DNA of 49,010 bases from Candidatus Fibrimonadaceae bacterium (GTDB taxonomy: Bacteria > Fibrobacterota > Fibrobacteria > Fibrobacterales > Fibrobacteraceae), in NCBI GenBank assembly GCA_031281265.1, contig JAITFO010000005.1, positions 1-49,010 of the forward strand, written 5' to 3'. Below, piece by piece: positions 47,947-49,010 of this stretch. Position numbers and translations under genes: made by a program. Numbering within the stretch: position 1 is the stretch's first letter; each line of letters opens with the position of its first letter. Under the pieces are notes generated by a model that made no database searches, was not told the origin of the DNA, and was given only the letters and a program-made list of their open reading frames with translations.

Positions 47947-48555
47947 TTATTTTATTATCATATAAATTTTTGTATAAGCGCCTGCCATATCGTCGCTTTC
48001 CATGGTTCCAGCCATCAATAATATCTCGTTTGTTCTATCTCTGCTCGCGCTTATATCATTTATAATTTCCTGAAACATCTTTTTATATTCTTCTGCCATC
48101 TTGTCTATGGGAAGGTTATAGCCATACCACAACCCTCTATATGTCATGATAAAACCCGTTTTTTCGTAAATTTCAACTATATCTCCTTTTGAGTCAAATA
48201 AATAGACACGGGCTACCAAGGTGTGGTTCACTCTGGCTTCTGGAACTCCCACAACATGCAATATGAATGTTATGTAGTCGATATTTATAATGTCAAATAA
48301 TTTTCTTTCGGTTCTATCAAAGCTATGGCTGATGTAATAATAGCCCCAGGCATTGGTATCCTTTGATGAGAAGCCTTTTACAATTTTATCCGCAGTTTCA
48401 AGGGTCACGCTGCTTCTATCGTGGAATTTCAACGGCAATATGTTTTGTTCTATATATTGATAAGAAAAGTCCACCGCATTGATGTCAAATCGCTTTGTTG
48501 CGCAGCTGGTCAATAAAAAGCCCATAAAAACGAATATTGCATATTTCTTTTTCAT
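47947..48555 (-). CDS. Lipoprotein of unknown function
   Basis: The 202-residue product has a lipoprotein signal with LLTSC (Cys18). The mature part is alpha/beta with no recognised motif; ARVYLFDSKGDIVEIYEKTGF and YGYNLPIDKMAEEYKKMFQEI are notable stretches. TTTTCTATATT lies 10 nt before the ATG, slightly further than at other genes. It precedes sufC by 14 bp but seems unrelated. Confidence 0.7.
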   Translation of the reverse strand: MKKKYAIFVFMGFLLTSCATKRFDINAVDFSYQYIEQNILPLKFHDRSSVTLETADKIVKGFSSKDTNAWGYYYISHSFDRTERKLFDIINIDYITFILHVVGVPEARVNHTLVARVYLFDSKGDIVEIYEKTGFIMTYRGLWYGYNLPIDKMAEEYKKMFQEIINDISASRDRTNEILLMAGTMESDDMAGAYTKIYMIIK

Positions 48556-48578
48556 TGCGGTATAGAATATAGAAAATT

Positions 48579-48962
48579 TTACCCGCCTAGCCTGCTGTCT
48601 ATGTACTCTTTGTCTTCCTTTTCTAGGAATTTGTTTTTTTCTAGCGTGAAGGTGAGGGCTTCGATTGTGGCGTTCAGATGGGCGAAGTCGTTGGCTTTAA
48701 GCTGGGCATGAAATGCCGCCAGCTTTAAGTCTATCTTTTCGTCCATTGCCTTTAAGAGAGACGATTCCACGCCGTCTATTCGCTTGTTCAAAGACGACTC
48801 CACGCCGTCCACTTTCTTATCCAAGGCGTCTATTCGCTTGCCCAAGGAATACTCCAAGCCTTTTGTTTGGCTTCTCAACAGCACGTACGAGCAAATGATG
48901 GTTGCCATCAGCGCCATCACACGCACGTTTTCTCCAGTTAGCAGCTCCACTATTTTCTCCAT
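48579..48962 (-). CDS. Membrane-anchored coiled-coil protein
   Basis: The 127-residue product has one membrane helix (about 13-30) and then a heptad-rich helix with tandem units such as RIDALDKKVDGVESSLNK and RIDGVESSLLKAMDEKID. The repeats are also seen in the DNA (about 48755-48840). It resembles small coiled-coil or hemolysin-XhlA-like anchors, without clear family. Upstream there is a TAA-rich segment to the window edge, with no further gene visible. Confidence 0.65.
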   Translation of the reverse strand: MEKIVELLTGENVRVMALMATIICSYVLLRSQTKGLEYSLGKRIDALDKKVDGVESSLNKRIDGVESSLLKAMDEKIDLKLAAFHAQLKANDFAHLNATIEALTFTLEKNKFLEKEDKEYIDSRLGG

Positions 48963-49010
48963 AAAATTACCTCGCTTTGAATCTATATATCCTTAGACGC
49001 TTGTCGAGGC

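Noticed and set aside
2100-48571. Bacteroidetes-type promoters (TTTG...TAnnTTTG)
   Set aside because: A few boxes are followed by TTTG, but the consistent form is TATATT with TTGAxx 17 bp upstream where a -35 is visible, which is the ordinary sigma-70 layout.

Overview
The window is a stretch of bacterial chromosome that is almost wholly coding, with no insertion sequence, phage or CRISPR array. The organism is a diderm: it carries lpxK, lptF/lptG, lnt, an OmpA-family protein and several lipoproteins with clear lipoboxes. It probably respires or ferments anaerobically with menaquinone from the futalosine route (mqnE) and a multi-subunit NADH dehydrogenase (nuoA, nuoH, nuoN). Low-to-middle GC, the OmpA protein with a thrombospondin-3-like linker, a PEGA-like protein and the scattered gene order point to the FCB group. 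Fibrobacterota is my best guess, but this is inference from gene content, not a phylogenetic result.

Layout. 1-2060 (-) is the front of a fused secDF, cut by the window edge. 2186-5242 (+) holds tRNA-Gln, rplY, an MlaF-type ATPase and nuoN. 5254-7929 (-) is a GH2-like protein whose two catalytic glutamates look replaced. 7980-11924 (+) is the OmpA-family protein, fabG, acpP and rnc. 11847-14418 (-) is a lipoprotein/lipoprotein/PEGA-like operon, divergent from an ECF sigma factor (14545). 15053-20824 (+) is a two-domain activase, aroE, mnmG and an aminotransferase. 20969-23135 (-) is mqnE with a glycosyltransferase. 23204-31488 (+) is rpsO-pnp, an anchored unknown protein, pheT, pdxB, an ECF sigma/anti-sigma pair and nuoA, with tRNA-Ser on the minus strand at 25661-25743. 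31492-36579 is a secreted lipocalin-like protein (-), a small lipoprotein with an NfeD-type protease (+), and lptG/lptF (-). 36624-41137 holds an unknown protein, lpxK, nuoH (-), a HIT protein, recO, panB and a 38-residue Lys/Ala repeat protein. 41213-48962 (-) is lnt, a long TPR protein, panD, rpe, a DUF4280 (PAAR-like) protein, a short sufD, sufC, a lipoprotein and a coiled-coil membrane protein.

The most unusual signal is in the promoters. A motif close to TTTTCTATATT recurs before genes on both strands. At secDF, tRNA-Gln, the Lys/Ala gene and the glycosyltransferase it is preceded, 17 bp upstream, by a TTGAxx or TTGCCA box, so it behaves as a sigma-70-type -10. For some fifteen genes the last T of this -10 lies only 6-9 nt before the start codon and no Shine-Dalgarno sequence fits between. 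These transcripts would start at or beside the AUG, so the window predicts widespread leaderless mRNAs. Other genes (rpsO, acpP, pnp, rplY, the Lys/Ala gene, the TPR gene) have longer leaders with good Shine-Dalgarno sites. Several divergent start codons are only 34-50 bp apart, with -10 boxes packed back to back; one pair forms a perfect 23-bp palindrome.

GC-rich hairpin repeats often sit directly upstream of these -10 boxes, as if one element ends one transcript and borders the start of the next. Other compact features are convergent coding overlaps (lpxK/nuoH 138 bp, rnc/PEGA-like 78 bp) and complex I genes scattered singly among unrelated neighbours.
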